Source of the DNA: Garra rufa
Taxonomy: Eukaryota > Chordata > Actinopteri > Cypriniformes > Cyprinidae
DNA length: 64,000 bases
Assembly: GCF_049309525.1 (NCBI RefSeq)
Contig: NC_133366.1
Span: 17,971,412-18,035,411 of the forward strand
Reading direction: 5' to 3'
Part shown: in pieces, positions 41,014 to 55,373 of the stretch
How positions within the stretch are numbered: the first letter of the stretch is position 1
How the letters are laid out: each line of letters opens with the position of its first letter
Notes under the pieces: model-generated
What the model was told of the DNA's origin: nothing
Databases searched by the model: none
Seen by the model: the letters and a program-made list of their open reading frames with translations, nothing else
Made by a program: the position numbers and the translations under genes

Positions 41014-42540
41014 TTAAAGCTGCAAGCAGCGATGAACGGGCCCTCGCACCCGGGCTCACCGCCGACCGGTGGCTTTAGGAAAACAGCAAATGGTGGGTAG
41101 TATGCTTTTAATACATTAAAAATAGGAGAAATATGTCAAAGTCACTTAAATGTGCCAAATTTCCTGCTGCCAGCTGGTGGCGCTATGCATATAACTGATT
41201 ATTGGCATGTAGATGTGTTCAGGCCACCACTTTCATCAAACATATGAAGTTTGGTGCAGATTGACCTTGGTATGTTTGAGTTAGTGAAAGATATGATATA
41301 TCCTGCTGCCAACAGGTGGCGCTATGATAATATCTGAATATTGGCCTTTTGCTGTCTTCAGGCCAGGACTCTTACCAAACCTGTGAAGTTTGAGGCAGAT
41401 CGAACATTTTATGGCTGAGTTATAACAACTTCTATGTCCATGGCGAAACATCAAACTTTGTCACGCCGCCACAGACACGCCCTTTAACGAAAACTCAAGA
41501 TCTTCGCAATTTAACATCTTTAAGGCCTCTAGATCAGAATGACCAAATATAATGTTAATATCATTAAATCTCTAAGAGGAGTTTGATACAAGCCATTTCC
41601 TGTTGCCAACAGGTGGCGCTGTGATTATAATAGAATATTGGCCTTCAGATGTGTTTAGGCCAGGACTCTTATCGAATATGTGAAGTTTGAGGCTAATTGG
41701 ACATTTTATGGCTGAGTTATAACAAGTTTTATATCCATGGCGAGAACTCGAAATTTGTCAGGCCGCCACGGACACGCCCTTCAACGAAAACTCAAGATCT
41801 TCGCAATTTAACATCACTAAAGCCTTTATATTAGACTGACCGATTTTGGTGTTGATCTGTATAAATTTCTAGGAGGAGTTTGTTGCAGAGTACAACATGA
41901 CACTTCCTGTTGCCAGCAGGTGGCGCTATGACTATAACTGAATATGGGCATGTAGATGTCTTCAGGTCAGGAGTGTTATCACACATGTGAAGTTTGGGAA
42001 AGATCGGACATTTTATGCCTAAGTTATAGCAACTTCCTTTTTCATGGCGAAACATCGAAATTTGCAAGGCCGCCACGGACACGCCCTTCGATGAAAACTC
42101 TAGATCTTCACAATTTAACGTCACAAAGGGCTTTAGATTAGACTCACCAAATTTGGTGTTGATCCGAATAAATTTCTAGGAGGAGTTCGTTCAAGTATGA
42201 CGCCTGAAAATGGCAAAAATGACAAATTTTGCTTAGAAAATTAATAATAACCGACTTCCTGTTGGGTTTCGGATTTTGTCCCAGGAGGCTTTTTTGTAGG
42301 TATTGGTGAGTTACATGTGTGTACCGATTTGCGTGCATGTACGTGAATCACAGCTGAATGCGCACACCGCGGAACGTGTAAAGGTGGCGCTATTGAGCCA
42401 TTTTGCCACACCCACTCCTGCAACCCACATCAGACGTCCATTTTCGCCAGGTTTGATGTGTGTGCAAAGTTTCGTTAGTTTTCGGGTATGTTTAGGCCCT
42501 CAAAAATGCGATTCATTCCGGATAAGAAGAATAATAATAA
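41014..42540 (+). repeat. Array unit 3: short type (1527 bp)
   Basis: Opens TTAAAGCTGCAAGCAGCG. The subunit motifs are at 41170, 41309, 41605 and 41913, the last being the perfect CCAGCAGGTGGCGCTA (41913-41928). Ends in (AAT)n without a terminal module. Confidence 0.93.
41913..41928 (+). promoter_or_regulatory. CTCF-core-like site, perfect match
   Basis: CCAGCAGGTGGCGCTA fits all 16 positions of the published vertebrate CTCF core CCASYAGRKGGCRSYR. Identical sites are at 44984-44999 and 46511-46526. Binding is not shown by sequence alone. Confidence 0.55.
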
Positions 42541-44054
42541 TTAAAGCTGCAAGCAGCGATGAACGGGCCCTCGCACACGGGCTCACCGCCGACCGGTGGC
42601 TTTAGGAACACAGCAAATGGTGGGTAGTATGCTTTTAATACAGTAAAAATAGGAGAAATATGTCAAAGTCACTTAAATGTGCCAAATTTCCTGCTGCCAG
42701 CTGGTGGCGCTATGCCTATAACTGATTATTGGCATGTAGATGTGTTCAGGCCACCACTTTCATCAAACATATGAAGTTTGGTGCAGATTGACCTTGGTAT
42801 GTTTGAGTTAGTGAAAGACATGATATATCTTGCTGCCAACAGGTGGCGCTATGATAATATCTGAATATTGGCCTTTAGGTGTCTTCAGGCCAGGACTCTT
42901 ACCAAACCTGTGAAGTTTGAGGCAGATCGGACATTTTATGGCTGAGTTATAACAACTTCTATGTCCATGGCGAAACATCAAACTTTGTCACGCCGCCACA
43001 GACACGCCCTTTAACGAAAACTCAAGATCTTCGCAATTTAACATCTCTAAGGCCTCTAGATCAGACTGACCAAATATAATGTTGATATCATTAAATCTCT
43101 AGGAGGAGTTTGATACAAGTCATTTCCTGTTGCCAACAGGTGGCGCTGTGATTATAATAGAATATTGGCCTTCAGATGTGTTCAGGCCAGGACTCTTATC
43201 TAATATGTGAAGTTTGAGGCAAATCGGACATTTTATGGCTGAGTTATAACAAGTTTTATATCCATGGCGAGACCTCGAAATTTGTCAGGCCGCCACGGAC
43301 ACGCCCTTTACCGAAAACTCAAGATCTTCACAATTTAACATCGCTACGGCCTTTATATTAGACTGACCGATTTTGGTGTTGATCTGAATAAATCTCTAGG
43401 AGGAGTTGGTTGTAGAGTACAGCATGACACTTCCTGTTGCCTGCAGGTGGCGCTATGACTATAACTGAATATGGGCATGTAGATGTCTTCAGGTCAGGAG
43501 TGTTATCACACATGTGAAGTTTGGGACAGATAGTACATTGTATGCCTGAGTTATAGCAACTTCCTTTTTCATGGCGAAACATCGAAATTTGCGAAGCCGC
43601 CACGGACACGCCCTCCGATGAAAACTCTAGATCTTCACAATTTAACGTCACAAAGGGCTTTAGACTAGACTCTGCAAATTTGGTGTTGATCCGAATAAAT
43701 CTGTAGGAGGAGTTCGTTCAAGTACGACACCTGAAAAAGGCAAAAATGACACAAATTTTGTTGAGAATATTAATATTAACCGACTTCCTGTTGGGTTCCG
43801 GATTTTGCTCCAAGAGGCTTTTTTGTAGGTATTGGTGTGTTACATGTGTGTACCGATTTCCGTGCATGTACGTGAATCACAGCTGAAAGCGCACACCGCG
43901 GAACGTGTAAAGGTGGCGCTGTCGAGCCATTTTGCCAAACCCACTTCTGAAACCCATATCAGACGTAAATTTTCGCCAGGTCTGATGTGTGTGCGAAGTT
44001 TCATGAGTTTTCGGGTATGTCTAAGCCCTCAAAAATGCGATTCATTTTGGAGAA

Positions 44055-44084
<30 letters not shown>
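42541..44084 (+). repeat. Array unit 4: short type (1544 bp)
   Basis: The same four-subunit structure plus tail; longer mainly because of a longer (AAT)n tract near 44057-44084. Confidence 0.93.
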
Positions 44085-44085
<1 letters not shown>

Positions 44086-45610
44086 TAAAGCTGCAAGCAG
44101 CGATGAACGGGCCCTCGCACACGGGCTCACCGCCGACCGGTGGCTTTAGGAAAACAGCAAACGGTGGGCAGTATGCTTTTAATACATTAAATGTAGGAAA
44201 AATAGATCAAAGTCACTTAAATGTGCCAAACTTCCTGCTGCCAGCTGGTGGCGCTATGCCTATAACTGATTATTGGCATGTAGATGTGTTCAGGCCAGCA
44301 CTTTTATCAAACATATGAAGTTTGGTGCAGATTGACCTTAGTATGTTTGAGTTAGTGCAAGATATGATATATCCTACTGCCAATAGGTGGCGCTATGATA
44401 ATATCTGAATATTTGCCTTTAGATGTCTTCAGGCCAGGACTTTTACCAAACATGTGAAGTTTGAGGCAGATCGGACATTTTATGGCTGAGTTATAACAAC
44501 TTCTATGTCCATGGCGAAACATCAAACTTTGTCAGGCCACCAAGGACACGCCCTTTGACGAAAACTCAAGATCTTCGCAATTTAACATCTCTAAGGCCTC
44601 TAGATCAGACTGTCCAAATATAATGTTGATATCATTAAATCTCTAGGAGGAGTTTGGTACAAGTCATTTCCTGATGCCAACAGGTGGCGCTGTGATTATA
44701 AAAGAATATTTGCCTTCAGATTGGTTCAGGCCAGGACTCTTATCAAACATCTGAAGTTTGAGGCAAATCGGACATTTTATGGCTGAGTTATAACAAGTTT
44801 TATATCCATGGCGAGACATCGAAATTTGTCAGGCCGCCACGGACACGCCCTTCAAAGAAAACTCAAGATCTTCGCAATTTAACATCACTAAAGCCTTTTT
44901 ATTAGACTGACCGATTTTGGTGTTTATCTGATTAAATCTCTTGGACAAGTTTGTTGCAGAGAACAGCATGACACTTCCTGTTGCCAGCAGGTGGCGCTAT
45001 GAGTAAAACTGAATATGGGCATGTAGATGTCATCAGGTCAGGAGTGTTATCACACATGTGAAGTTTGGGACAGATCGGACATTGTATGCCTGAGTTATAG
45101 CAACTTACTTTTTCATGGCGAAACGTCGAAATTTGCGAGGCCGCCACGGACACGCCCTCTGATGAAAACTCTAGATCTTCACAATATAACGTCACAAAGG
45201 GCTTTAGACTAGACTCGGCAAATTTGGCGTTGATCCGAATAAATCTCTAGGAGGAGTTCGTTCAAGTACGACGCCTGAAAATGGCAAAAATTACACAAAT
45301 TTTGTTGAGAATATTAATATTAACCGACTTCCTGTTGGGTTCCGGATTTTGCTCCAAGAGGCTTTTTTGTAGGTATTGGTGTGTTACATGTGTGTACCGA
45401 TTTCCGTGCATGTACGTGAATCACAGCTGAAAGCGCACACCGCTGAACATCTAAAGGTGGCGCTGTCGAGCCATTTTGCCACACCCACTTCTGAAACCCA
45501 TATCAGACGTAAATTTTCGCCAGGTTTGATGTGTGTGCAAAGTTTTGTGAGTTTTCGGGCATGTTTAGGTCCTCTAAAATGCGATTCATTTTGGAGAAGA
45601 ATAATAATAA
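44085..45610 (+). repeat. Array unit 5: short type (1526 bp)
   Basis: Four subunits plus tail; perfect CTCF-core-like CCAGCAGGTGGCGCTA at 44984-44999. Confidence 0.93.
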
Positions 45611-47139
45611 TTAAAGCTGCAAGCAGCGATGAACGGGCCCTCGCACACGGGCTCACCACCGACCGGTGGCTTTAGGAACACAGCAAATGGTGGGCAGTAT
45701 GCCTTTTTATACAGTAAAAATAGGAGAAATATGTCAAAGTCACTTAAATGTGCCAAATTACCTGCTGCCAGCTGGTGGCGCTATGCATATAACTGATTAT
45801 TGGTAGGTAGATGTGTTCAGGCCACCACTTTCATCAAACATATGAAGTTTGGTGCAGATTGACCTTGGTATGTTTGAGTTAGTGAAAGATATGATATATC
45901 CTGCTGCCAATAGGTGGCGCTATAATAATATATGTATATTGGCCTTTAGATGTCTTCAGGCCAGGACTTTTACCAAACATGTGAAGTTTGAGGCAGATCG
46001 GACATTTTATGGCTGAGTTATAACAACTTTTATGTCCATGGCGAAACATCAAACTTTGCCAGGCCGCCATGGACACGCCCTTTAACGAAAACTCAAGATC
46101 TTCACAATTTAACATTTCTAAGGCCTCTAGATCAGACTGACCAAATATAATGTTGATATCATTAAATCTCTAGGAGGAGTTTGGTACAAGTCATTTCCTG
46201 TTGCCAACAGGTGGCGCTGTGATTATAATAGAATATAGGCCTTCAGATTGGTTCAGGCCAGGACTCTTATCGAACATGTGAAGTTTGAGGCAAATCGGAC
46301 ATTTTATGGCTGAGTTATAACAAGTTTTATATCCATGGCGAGACCTCGAAATTTGTCAGGCCGCCACGGACACGCCCTTCAACGAAAACTCAAGATCTTC
46401 GCAATTTAACATTGCTAAAGCCTTTTTATTAGACTGACCGATTTTGGTGTTAATGTGATTAAATCTCTTGGAGGAGTTTGTTGCAGAGTACAGCATGACA
46501 CTTCCTGTTGCCAGCAGGTGGCGCTATGAGTAAAACTGAATATGGGCATGTAGATGTCATCAGGTCAGGAGTGTTATCACACATGAGAAGTTTGGGACAG
46601 ATCGGACATTGTATGCCTGAGTTATAGCAACTTCCTTTTTCATGGCGAAACATCGAAATTTGCGAGGCCACCACGGACACGCCCTCCGATGAAAACTCTA
46701 GATCTTCACAATTTAACGTCACAAAGGGCTTTAGACTAGACTCTGCAAATTTGGCGTTGATCCGAATAAATCTGTAGGAGGAGTTCGTTCAAGTACGACA
46801 CTTGAAAAAGGCAAAAATGACACAAATTTTGCCGAGAATATTAATATTAACCGACTTCCTGTTGGGTTCCGGATTTTGTTCCAAGAGGCTTTTTTGTAGG
46901 TATTGGTGAGTTACAAGTGTGTACCGATTTCGGTGCATGTACGTGAATCACAGCTGAAAGCGCACACCGCTGAACATCTAAAGGTGGCGCTGTCGAGCCA
47001 TTTTGCCACACCCACTTCTGAAACCCAAATCAGACGTAAATTTTCGCCAGGTTTGATGTGTGTGCAAAGTTTTGTGAGTTTTCGGGCATGTTTAGGTCCT
47101 CTAAAATGCGATTCATTTTGAGAATAATAATAATAATAA
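45611..47139 (+). repeat. Array unit 6: short type (1529 bp)
   Basis: Four subunits plus tail; perfect CCAGCAGGTGGCGCTA at 46511-46526. Confidence 0.93.
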
Positions 47140-48668
47140 TTAAAGCTGCAAGCAGCGATGAACGGGCCCTCGCACACGGGCTCACCGCCGACCGGTGGCT
47201 TTAGGAACACAGCAAACGGTGGGCAGTATGCTTTTAATACAGTAAATGTAGGAAAAATAGATCAAAGTCACTTAAATATGCCAAACTTCCTGCTGCCAGC
47301 TGGTGGCGCTATGCCTATAACTGATTATTGGCATGTAGATGTGTTCACGCCAGCACTTTCATCAAACATATTAAGTTTGGTGCAGATTGACCTTGGTATG
47401 TGTGAGTTAGTGCAAGATATGATATATCCTGCTGCCAATAGGTGGCACTATAATAATATCTTTATATTGGCCTTTAGATGTCTTCAGGCCAGGACTCTTA
47501 CCAAACATGTGAAGTTTGAGGCAGATCGGACATTTTATGGCTGAGTTATAACAACTTTTATGTCCATGGCGAAACATCAAACTTTGTCAGGCCGCCACGG
47601 ACACGCCCTTTAACGAAAACTCAAGATCTTCACAATTTAACATCTCTAAGGCCTCGAGATCAGACTGACCAAATATAATGTTGATATCATTAAATCTCTA
47701 GGAGGAGTTTGGTACAAGTCATTTCCTGTTGCCAACAGGTGGCGCTGTGATTATAATAGAATATAGGCCTTCAGATTGGTTCAGGCCAGGACTCTTATCG
47801 AACATGTGAAGTTTGAGGCAAATCGGACATTTTATGGCTGAGTTATAACAAGATTTATATCCATGGCGAGACCACGAAATTTGCCAGGCCGCCACGGACA
47901 CGCCCTTCAACGAAAACTCAAGATCTTCGCAATTTAACATCGCTAAAGCCTTTTTATTAGACTGACCGATTTTGGTGTTGATCTGATTAAATCTCCAGGA
48001 GGAATTTGTTGCAGAGTACAGCATGACACTTCCTGGTGCCTGCAGGTGGCGCTATGAGTAAACCTGAATATGGGCATGTAAATGTCTTCAGGTCAGGAGT
48101 GTTATCACACATGTGAAGTTTGGGGCAGATCGGGCATTTTATGCCTGAGTTATAGCAGCTTCCTTTTTCATTGCGAAACATCGAAATTTGCGAGGCCGCC
48201 ACGGACACGCCCTCTGATGAAAACTCTAGATCTTCGCAATTTAACGTCACAAAGGGCTTTAGAATAGACTCACCAAATTTGGTGTTGATCCGAATAAATC
48301 TCTAGGAGGAGTTCGTTCAAGTATGACGCCTGAAAATGGCAAAAATGACACAAATTTTGCTAAGAAAATTAATAATAACCGACTTCCTGTTGGGTTTCGG
48401 ATTTTGTCCCAGGAGGCTTTTTTGTAGGTATTGGTGAGTTACATGTGTGTACCGATTTGCGTGCATGTACGTGAATCACAGCTGAATGCGCACACCGCGG
48501 AACGTGTAAAGGTGGCGCTATTGAGCCATTTTGCCACACCCACTTCTGCAACCCATATCAGATGTCCATTTTCGCCAGGTTTGATGTGTGTGCAAAGTTT
48601 CATGAGTTTTCGGGTATGTTTAGGCCCTCAAAAATGCGATTCATTCCGGAGAAGAAGAATAATAATAA
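47140..48668 (+). repeat. Array unit 7: short type (1529 bp)
   Basis: Four subunits plus tail; one subunit motif is mutated to GGTGGCACT (near 47440). Confidence 0.93.
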
Positions 48669-51600
48669 TTAAAGCTGCGAGCAGCGATGAACGGGCCCTC
48701 GCACCCGGGCTCACCGCCGACCGGTGGCTTCAGGAAAACAGCAAACGGTGGGCAGTATGCTTTTAATACAGTAAATATAGAAAAAATGTCATAAGTCATT
48801 TAAATGTGCCAAACTTGCCGCTGCCAGCTGGTGGCGCTATGCCTATAACTGATTATTGGCATGTAGATGTGTTCAGGCCAGCACTATTATCAAATATATG
48901 AAGTTTGGTGCAGATTGACCTTGGTGTGTTTGAGTTAGTGAAATATATGAGATATCCTGCTGCCAACAGGTGGCGCTATGATAATATCTGAATATTGGTC
49001 TTTAGGTGTCTTCAGGCCAGGACTCTTACCAAACCTGTGAATTTTGTGGCAGATCAGACATTTTCAGGCTAAGTTATAACAACTTCTATGTCTATGCAGA
49101 AACATCAAACTTTGTCAGGCCATCACGGACATGCCCTTTAATGAAAACTCAAGATCTTCACAATTTAACATCTCTAAGGCCTCAAGATCAGACTGACCAA
49201 ATATAATGTTGATTTAATTAAATGCAATCAATGCAAGGACTTCAAATAGATGCCAACTGTGAACCAGTATGCTACAAATAAGAACATGTATTTCATGATG
49301 ATAGCAAAATGTTATTACTGCTTCCTTTATATCCACCACTTCTGCTTAAATGTCATTGTTACCTATCTGTACAATTTTTGTATAATATATTTTTGTATAA
49401 AATCAATTTTTGTCATAACTAAGAATCAATAAGGAAGACGGTGCCCAGTTGGCACATGCATTCACAGTAACCATCTGCTAGTTTGGATTTTAAGTTTACA
49501 GAATTGAAAGGGTTACACTTTAAAATCAACACACAGACACATACACACAAAATATAAAATGTTGCCATTCAGTTTCATTTGTTAAAATTAACTATATCAG
49601 TTAACATGACCAATAAATAAATAGCATTTATTAATGTTAATTAATATTAAGCTAAAAAAAAAGTATTCATATAAAGTTTATGTACAGTGAATTAACATGA
49701 ACATGAACACAGTTCATGTGGGTGTACAGCAATACACAATAAAGTGCTCTATAAACGCTTCATTCTTTCAAAATATCTTTAAAAATCAAGTTGAGTATTT
49801 TAACGGGGTGATATATATATTTATAACTGTTCTTAAAATTATGGTTTTCAGATGTTTTGAAGAGATAACAGTAACGTTTGTTTTGTTGTCAAAGTTTGTC
49901 ATAATTTTTTATTATTATTATTTTATATTCAATAAATAACACTATGTAAATATTGTCTATCAATGAAGATAAATTGATCATGCTAAAAAGTTGTATTTTT
50001 TTAAATCTTTTGCTATGTGACTGAATAGGACAAGTTCATGGTACAGTTAAGTAAAAAATAAATAAAAAACAACAACTGCAAAATACGAACAATGAAAGAC
50101 TTAGTGACCCTTTATATTTTCTCAAAATATCAGACTCTCAAAGATCAGACATATTTATGTAATTACACTACATACAGTATGTGCATTTTGTTCAAAGGTG
50201 GTCTGTAGAATGGCTCTCTACTCTGTCACCCTCTCTGCCTCTCACCCCTCCCCCCTGCAATAATGAGCTTCTCTGTGCCTGACTGAACGCACACACATAC
50301 TGTAGAGACATTCACCCAGAGTGACAGCAGGTTTCTGAGTTCTTTTTTTAATTTTCTTTAATTCATTGAAGCTTGTATAAAATTAATATTTCCAGCACTT
50401 GCTCAGAATGATTAGATCTATGTGTGAAAAAAGTTTTAAAGAGTTTGGATGCTGCACTTTAAAGATATAAAAAATTAGGGTTATGTTTTTTACTACATCT
50501 TTAAAAAATCACCACGTCAACACCGTTCGAGATATCCCAAATCCGCTCGCAATTTAACATCTTCAGAATCTTCTCTTCATGTTAAAAAAGTTTGGTGTGA
50601 AAAGCTGGTTGTTCTTAGGAGTAGTGTGAATTTGTTTACTACCTGATTTTTCAAAAAATCCACATTCAAATCAAAATAGCCGGCTTTCTGTTGGTCTTAG
50701 CTAATGAGTTTGATTTAGAAAGTTGTCCAGATTGATGAGAACAATATAAGTACAGAGTTTGGTGACTGTAGGAAAAACTAACCCCCCAACTTTTGTCAAA
50801 AGATGGCGCTATAGAGTGCCTGCTCCACGCCCATTTATGACCTTTTGCCAGTGTCTAACTATCATTAATATTGATGTGTGTGTTGAGTTTCATGAAATTC
50901 TAAGCATGTTATCTGCCTCGAAAAGACAGGAATGTAATTTTAAAGTTTGACACGTTGCCATGGCAACAGCATTTGATTTATCATCGACCCCTTTACATAT
51001 TCTTATCGGCCGTGTTTTGACATGATTTTGATGAAGTTTAAAGAAAATCGAGTAAAATTAAGAGGCTGATTTCAAAGCATTTTGAAAATGACACGTTTCC
51101 TGCTGCCAGTTGGTGGCGCTATAACTTTGACTCATAATAGTCACATTTATGGAATCGGCATCATACAAGGAACAAACTGGTGAAGTTTCATCAGAATCAG
51201 GCAATGTGTGCAACAGTTATTAGACACTTCCTGTTTCTCATTTCTCGCCATAACTTTGTCGCCTTGCCACGGCCAAACCGTTCGAGATATCAAAAATCTC
51301 CTCGCAATTTAGCGTCCCCAATGTCTTGAGATCATGCTGACCGAGTTTGGTGACAATCCCATGGAATTCCTGGGAGGAGTACGTTAAATTCCAGAGCATG
51401 CGCTTTTTAAACAGCCCTAAATATCCCACTTCCTGTTGCGTGGAGCCCATGACATAGAGTACAAAAGTTGTTCAGCTCGATGAGTTCTATATGTGTACCG
51501 AGTTTCATATGAGTACGTGCAAGTATGTGTGCGCAGTACATCAAGTTTTCAAACTGTGTTCCAGGGGGCGCTGTAGAGGCCCTGAACCACGCCCGGGTCC

Positions 51601-51799
51601 CAGCCTCTGTGGCGTCCGGACGACGGCAGATTCCGACGTGTGTGCAAATTTTCAAGAGTTTTTGAGTATGTTAAGGCCCCCAAAAGTGCCCCAACGGTTG
51701 AAAAAAAATAAAAATAAAAAAAATAAAAACAAAAAAAAAAACAAATAAGAATCCTTAGAAGAACAATAGGGCCTTCGCCCTTTTGGGCTCGGGCCCTAA
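48669..51799 (+). repeat. Array unit 8: long type (3131 bp) with terminal module
   Basis: Near-identical to unit 1 but without the long (AT)n. It ends with A-rich DNA and a terminal hairpin module (about 51743-51799) whose inner stem is GCCC-TTTT-GGGC. Confidence 0.93.
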
Positions 51800-54700
51800 T
51801 TAAAGCTGCAAGCAGCGTTGACCGGGCCCTCGCCGTCTGGCAGTCGCCATCCCGATAGCATCAGGAAAACGGTGCCCAGTTGGCACATGCATTCACAGTA
51901 ACCCTTTGGACTAACCCTAACTGTCTCTCCTCCTGTCTGACTCTTTCTCTTACCACCCATCCCCCCTCCTTACACTCAGCCACTTACCACACAAACACAC
52001 ACATAGAGTGCAGAGCAGAGTGAGATCAGATTTGTTTTTTAATTTTCTTTCATTCGTGGAGTTTTGTATAATTATGAAATGAACTGTGTTTGATCAGAAT
52101 GAATAGTTATTTGTATGAAAAAAGTTTCAAAGAGTTAGGATGCTGCACTTTAAATATATAATAAATAATTGAAAATTGAAAATTGAAAATGGAAAATGAA
52201 ATTCTAGGCACGCTATCTGCCTCAAAAACACAGGAAACAAATATTTGAATGTATTTTGTATTTTTATTTATTTGCCATGGCAACAGCATTTGATGCATCA
52301 GGGACGCCTTTACAGACTCTCATTGGCCGTGTTTTTACATCATTCTGATGAAGTTTGAAGAAAATCGAGTACAAACATATTGTTCGTTGTTCGTTCGTGT
52401 GTTAGTTTATTAACCATTGTTAACAAAAGAGACCCTATTTTAAATAGTTACCATGTTTTATGATCTACAACCATTTTTAAATATTATTTTAATGATCTAT
52501 AAGCATCTGTGAAATAATTATAAACAAATATATTAAAAATAAATACATATTAACTTAGTTGATGTATTTGTTTCTCATTCTAATTAAGTGAACTGAGCAG
52601 TATAGTGTCATACTTATAAGATTTTTTATTCTATCAGTGAGATTGTATATATGTATATAAATCATATAATTTTTCCTTAAAAGATTAAAAAAAGATTTTA
52701 ATGCTCTTTAAGCACCTATACAAAATAATTATGTAAAAGTACACTGACAGTACATTATATATCAACTGATTCTATGGATTATTTTCATTCTTATACACTG
52801 AGAATGAGCTAAATAGCATTATTGTTCAAACGATTCCTTATCTTATGAGGACCTCTAGTGTTCATCCCTGGTATTAGAGCTTTAATCTGACAATTTATAT
52901 GACACTTTTAATGTTTTTGGGGCCTCTGAGCATGATAACATTTTGAAACTACACGTATTTCCTAAGAATTTCTTGTTCTTTATATGTAAAAAGTTTTGAT
53001 GAGTTAGAATAATGCAATTTAAAGATATATGGAAATAACTCTCCATCTTTTTTACTGTTACTTTCATAAATCACCACATCAACACCGTTCAAGATATCCC
53101 AAAGCCGTTCACATTTTAACATCTTCAGTATCTTGGCATCATGTTGACAAAGTTTGGTGTGCACTGTCTGATTCTGCTATGAGTGATATGAATTTATTCA
53201 GCTATATTTTTCCAAAAATCCACATTCAAATCAAAATAGCTGACTTCCTGTTGGTCGTAGCTAATGGGTGTAAATTTTTTGCAAAAAAAAATCTGGTGAT
53301 CAAAAAATATTAGGCTTTAGTTAAGATCTGTTAGTTTTATGGACAGTTAGAATGTTTTGTATATGCAGACAAGGGCTTTATGATGGGCCTGATTTGAATT
53401 AAAAAAAATATATATTTCTTAAACATGTTTGAAGTTCTTAATAGATTTCACTGTTGCACATTTAGTCTTTTTATTTTTTTACAGTAATGTGCATTTTGCA
53501 GTTTGTTTGCATGGTGTACATTGGATGCACATATTTATGACTTCTTGTTACAGTATTCATTTAAAATAAAAGTTGTTTAAAATAAACAACTGTGTGCACC
53601 CTATTATTAATGTAGATGTGTATTTCAGTAATAAACTTAAGTAGGGGAGTTTTAAGTTACCAGGATTTATATCAAAATAGTGATCCCATGTCTGCAAAAC
53701 TAACATTTTAAATGAAATATTGATAGCTAATCGATATCGAATCGAATATAATCGAATCGAAACCATAAAAATAACAATCGAATCGAATTGCCAAATTGGT
53801 CACAATACCCAGCCCTAATTCACATCCTAATGAATAAACAACCAAGAGTTTAAATATTCCCTTCTATCTCCTCCTCTCTGACTCTCTCTTTCCACCCATC
53901 CCCCCTCCCCACTCTCACCCTAACACTCAACAAACACACACCCACTTACCACGCACACACATAAGTGCAGAGCAGAGAGGGATCAGATTTGTTTTTTAAT
54001 TTTCATCAATTCATAGATCTTTGTATAATTATGAAATGAACGGTGTCTGATCAGAATGACTAGTAGTCTGTATGAAAAAAGTTTCAAAGACTTTGGATGC
54101 TGCACTTTAAAGATATAATAAAATTACGGCTATCTTGTTTTACTCTATCTTGATTTCAATCAATCACCACATCAACACCGTTCAAGATATCCTAAATCTG
54201 CTCGCAATTTAGAATCTTCAGAATGTTGGCAACATGTCAAAAAAGTTTGGTGTGAATTGGTTGGTTTTCCTGAGAGAAGTATATAAAATTCCACAGCCTG
54301 ATTTTTCCAAATATCCACATTCAAATCAAAATAGCCGACTTCCTGTTGATCGTAGCTAATGGGTGTAAATTAGAAATGTTTCTGGCTTGATGAGATCAAT
54401 ATATGTACCGAGTTTGGTGACTGTAGGACAAACTAAACCCCCAACTTTTGTCAAAAGGTGGCGCTATGGAGCGCCTGCTCCACGCCCATTTATGGGCTTT
54501 TATCAGTGTCTTAATATCATTAATACAGATGTGTGTGTGAAGTTTCATGAAATTCTGAGTATTTTAAGTGGCTTCAAAACACAAAAAGCTAAAGTTAAAG
54601 TTTGACACGTTGCCATGGCAACATGATAAAGGTTATCGATAAGGCAATTCACAGATTCTCATTGGCCGTGTTTCAACATTATTGAGATGAAGTTTGAAGC

Positions 54701-55373
54701 AAATTGAGTAAAATTAAGAGGTTGATTTAAAAGCATTTAGAAAACGTTGCGCTTTGTGTTGCCAGTTGGTGGCGCTATAACTTTGACTCCTAATAGTCAC
54801 ATCTCTGTGATCGGCATCATAAGATGAACAAACTGCTGATGTTTGGTCAAAATCAGACAAAGTGTGTTAAAGTAATTAGACACTTCCTGTTTCTCATTTC
54901 TCGCCATAACTTTGTCGCCCCGCCACGGCCAAACCGTTCGAGATATCAAAAATCCCCTGGCAATTTTGCGTCCCCAATGTCTTGAGATCATGCTGACCGA
55001 GTTTGGTGGCCATCGGTTGGAAGGTCTAGGAGGAGTATTTCAAATTCCATTGCATGCGCTTTTTAGACATCCCTGAATAGCTGACTTCCTGTTTGGTGAA
55101 GCACGGACTGTGAGCACGGAAGTTGTTCGGCCCGATGAGGTCTATATGTGTATGAATTTTGGTGACTGTAGATCAATTGGTGTGCGCTCCAGAGTCCCTC
55201 AAAAGTCGCAATTTTTAACGCTGTGCCACGCCCCCCCCAGGTGACCCCCCCATGTCAAAGTCTGTCCGGCCCTGATGGCCGCAGGTTCCAATGTGTGTGC
55301 AAATTTTCAAGAGTTTTCGTGTATGTTAAGGGCCCCAAAATCACCCAAAACATTGAAAAAAAAATAATAATAA
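51800..55373 (+). repeat. Array unit 9: diverged long variant (3574 bp)
   Basis: Starts TTAAAGCTGCAAGCAGCG then diverges. The middle (52380-53820) is AT-rich and ends in a hAT-like terminus with many TCGAATCGAAT words (53730-53818). The last 1.5 kb resembles the long-unit second half at clearly lower identity, so this unit looks older than its neighbours. Confidence 0.8.

Noticed and set aside
35936..48766. Plus-strand frames crossing unit junctions (ending in IIII then KAASSDERALA)
   Set aside because: The Ile run is translated (AAT)n and the frame passes from one unit into the next; an artefact of tandem order.
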